Assembly (NCBI RefSeq): GCF_000211815.1
Contig: NZ_GL890823.1
Span: 154,369 to 218,368 of the forward strand
DNA: 64,000 nt
Reading direction: 5' to 3'
Origin: Moorena producens 3L
GTDB taxonomy: Bacteria > Cyanobacteriota > Cyanobacteriia > Cyanobacteriales > Coleofasciculaceae
Position numbers and translations under genes: made by a program. The notes below the pieces were generated by a model. The model ran no database searches. It worked only from the letters and a program-made list of their open reading frames with translations, and had not been told where the DNA came from. Shown here in pieces: positions 63,668 through 64,000 of this stretch (its first letter is position 1; every line of letters begins with the position of its first letter).

Positions 63668-64000
63668 GGATAAAAAATGAAGTCTAGATGAAGTGTCAAG
63701 TGTAAAGAATAAATTCTAAATGAAGTATAAAGGATGAAGTGTCAAGGATGAAGAATGAAGTGTCAAGGATGAAGGATGAAGTATAAAGGATTAAGGTATG
63801 ACAAGGGAAAATCCCAAATGGCAATTAACACTTAAAAATTGGCAGTTTTATAATCACAAATGAATAATCCAGACATTTAAAGCCAATATCAGAATTGAAT
63901 AATTCTGAACTCTGATGTTTTTAGGCTAGGCTTAGGTTCAGACTTCTTCCCTTAAAAGACTACGTTGGATCAATCCAGAGGCTTGTATCCAACTATGTTT
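63668..64000. repeat. GATGAAGTGTCAAG repeat tail and non-coding end
   Basis: At 63685-63800 about seven imperfect units of AAGGATGAAGTGTCA / GAATAAATTCTAAATGAAGTATAA type. The remaining 200 bp to the window end show no gene. Confidence 0.65.

Noticed and set aside
1..64000. tRNA or rRNA genes
   Set aside because: None seen on scanning by eye; a covariance search would be needed to be sure.

Overview
The window looks like chromosomal DNA of a filamentous marine cyanobacterium, most probably a Moorena (Moorea)/Lyngbya-type organism. Supporting signs are frequent HIP1 octamers (GCGATCGC), several families of short dispersed palindromes and heptamer repeats, many decayed insertion sequences, and a chlorinating PKS/NRPS cluster. 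The genus is an inference from gene content; no 16S rRNA or tRNA gene was seen.

Region 1 (about 43-21,300, all minus strand) is one long biosynthetic operon. In order of transcription it holds a stand-alone carrier protein, two Fe(II)/2-oxoglutarate halogenases with the HxA motif, a type II thioesterase, a free-standing adenylation enzyme, an acyl-AMP ligase-ACP-KS-AT protein, a methyltransferase-ACP protein, a two-module NRPS (C-A(Phe)-NMT-PCP-Cy-A(Cys)-PCP-TE) and an ACMSD-type amidohydrolase. Gene content, order and adenylation codes match the barbamide (bar) logic: an amino acid is chlorinated on a carrier protein, the derived acid is loaded and extended once with malonate, the enol is O-methylated, and N-methyl-Phe and a Cys-derived thiazoline are added. 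The split and fusion of the loading and PKS parts appears to differ from the published bar proteins as I remember them.

Region 2 (about 22,050-26,200) is an insertion-sequence graveyard just upstream of the operon: two IS630-type, one IS5-type and one ISKra4-type transposase gene, all frameshifted, with nested inverted repeats.

Region 3 (26,500-43,200) is accessory DNA. It holds a glycosyltransferase, a cytosine-deaminase-like enzyme, a DUF1016 (YhcG-type) nuclease with a duplicated fragment, a FecR/TPR pair, an IS200/IS605 element with intact tnpB, a TPR gene cut by that element, two copies of a duplicated segment of about 1.2 kb carrying different toxin-antitoxin remnants, a membrane-anchored spermidine-synthase-like enzyme with two small membrane partners, a class 3 lipase and a small Cys-rich membrane protein.

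Region 4 (43,200-56,600) is mostly core genome: single-stranded DNA-binding protein, sugar nucleotidyltransferase/phosphomannomutase fusion, cobK, a DUF3386 protein, a hybrid-type sensor kinase without receiver, lepA, UDP-glucuronate decarboxylase and UDP-glucose dehydrogenase. Region 5 (57,500-63,700) is a two-gene unit: a very long Pro/Lys-rich protein ending in an outer-membrane beta-barrel-like domain, and a TPR protein overlapping it by 4 bp. With the upstream UDP-sugar genes this suggests polysaccharide synthesis and export.

The most notable non-gene signal is a dispersed palindrome of about 46 bp present at least six times. One copy lies in frame inside the ssb coding sequence, and a different repeat has broken a transposase gene.
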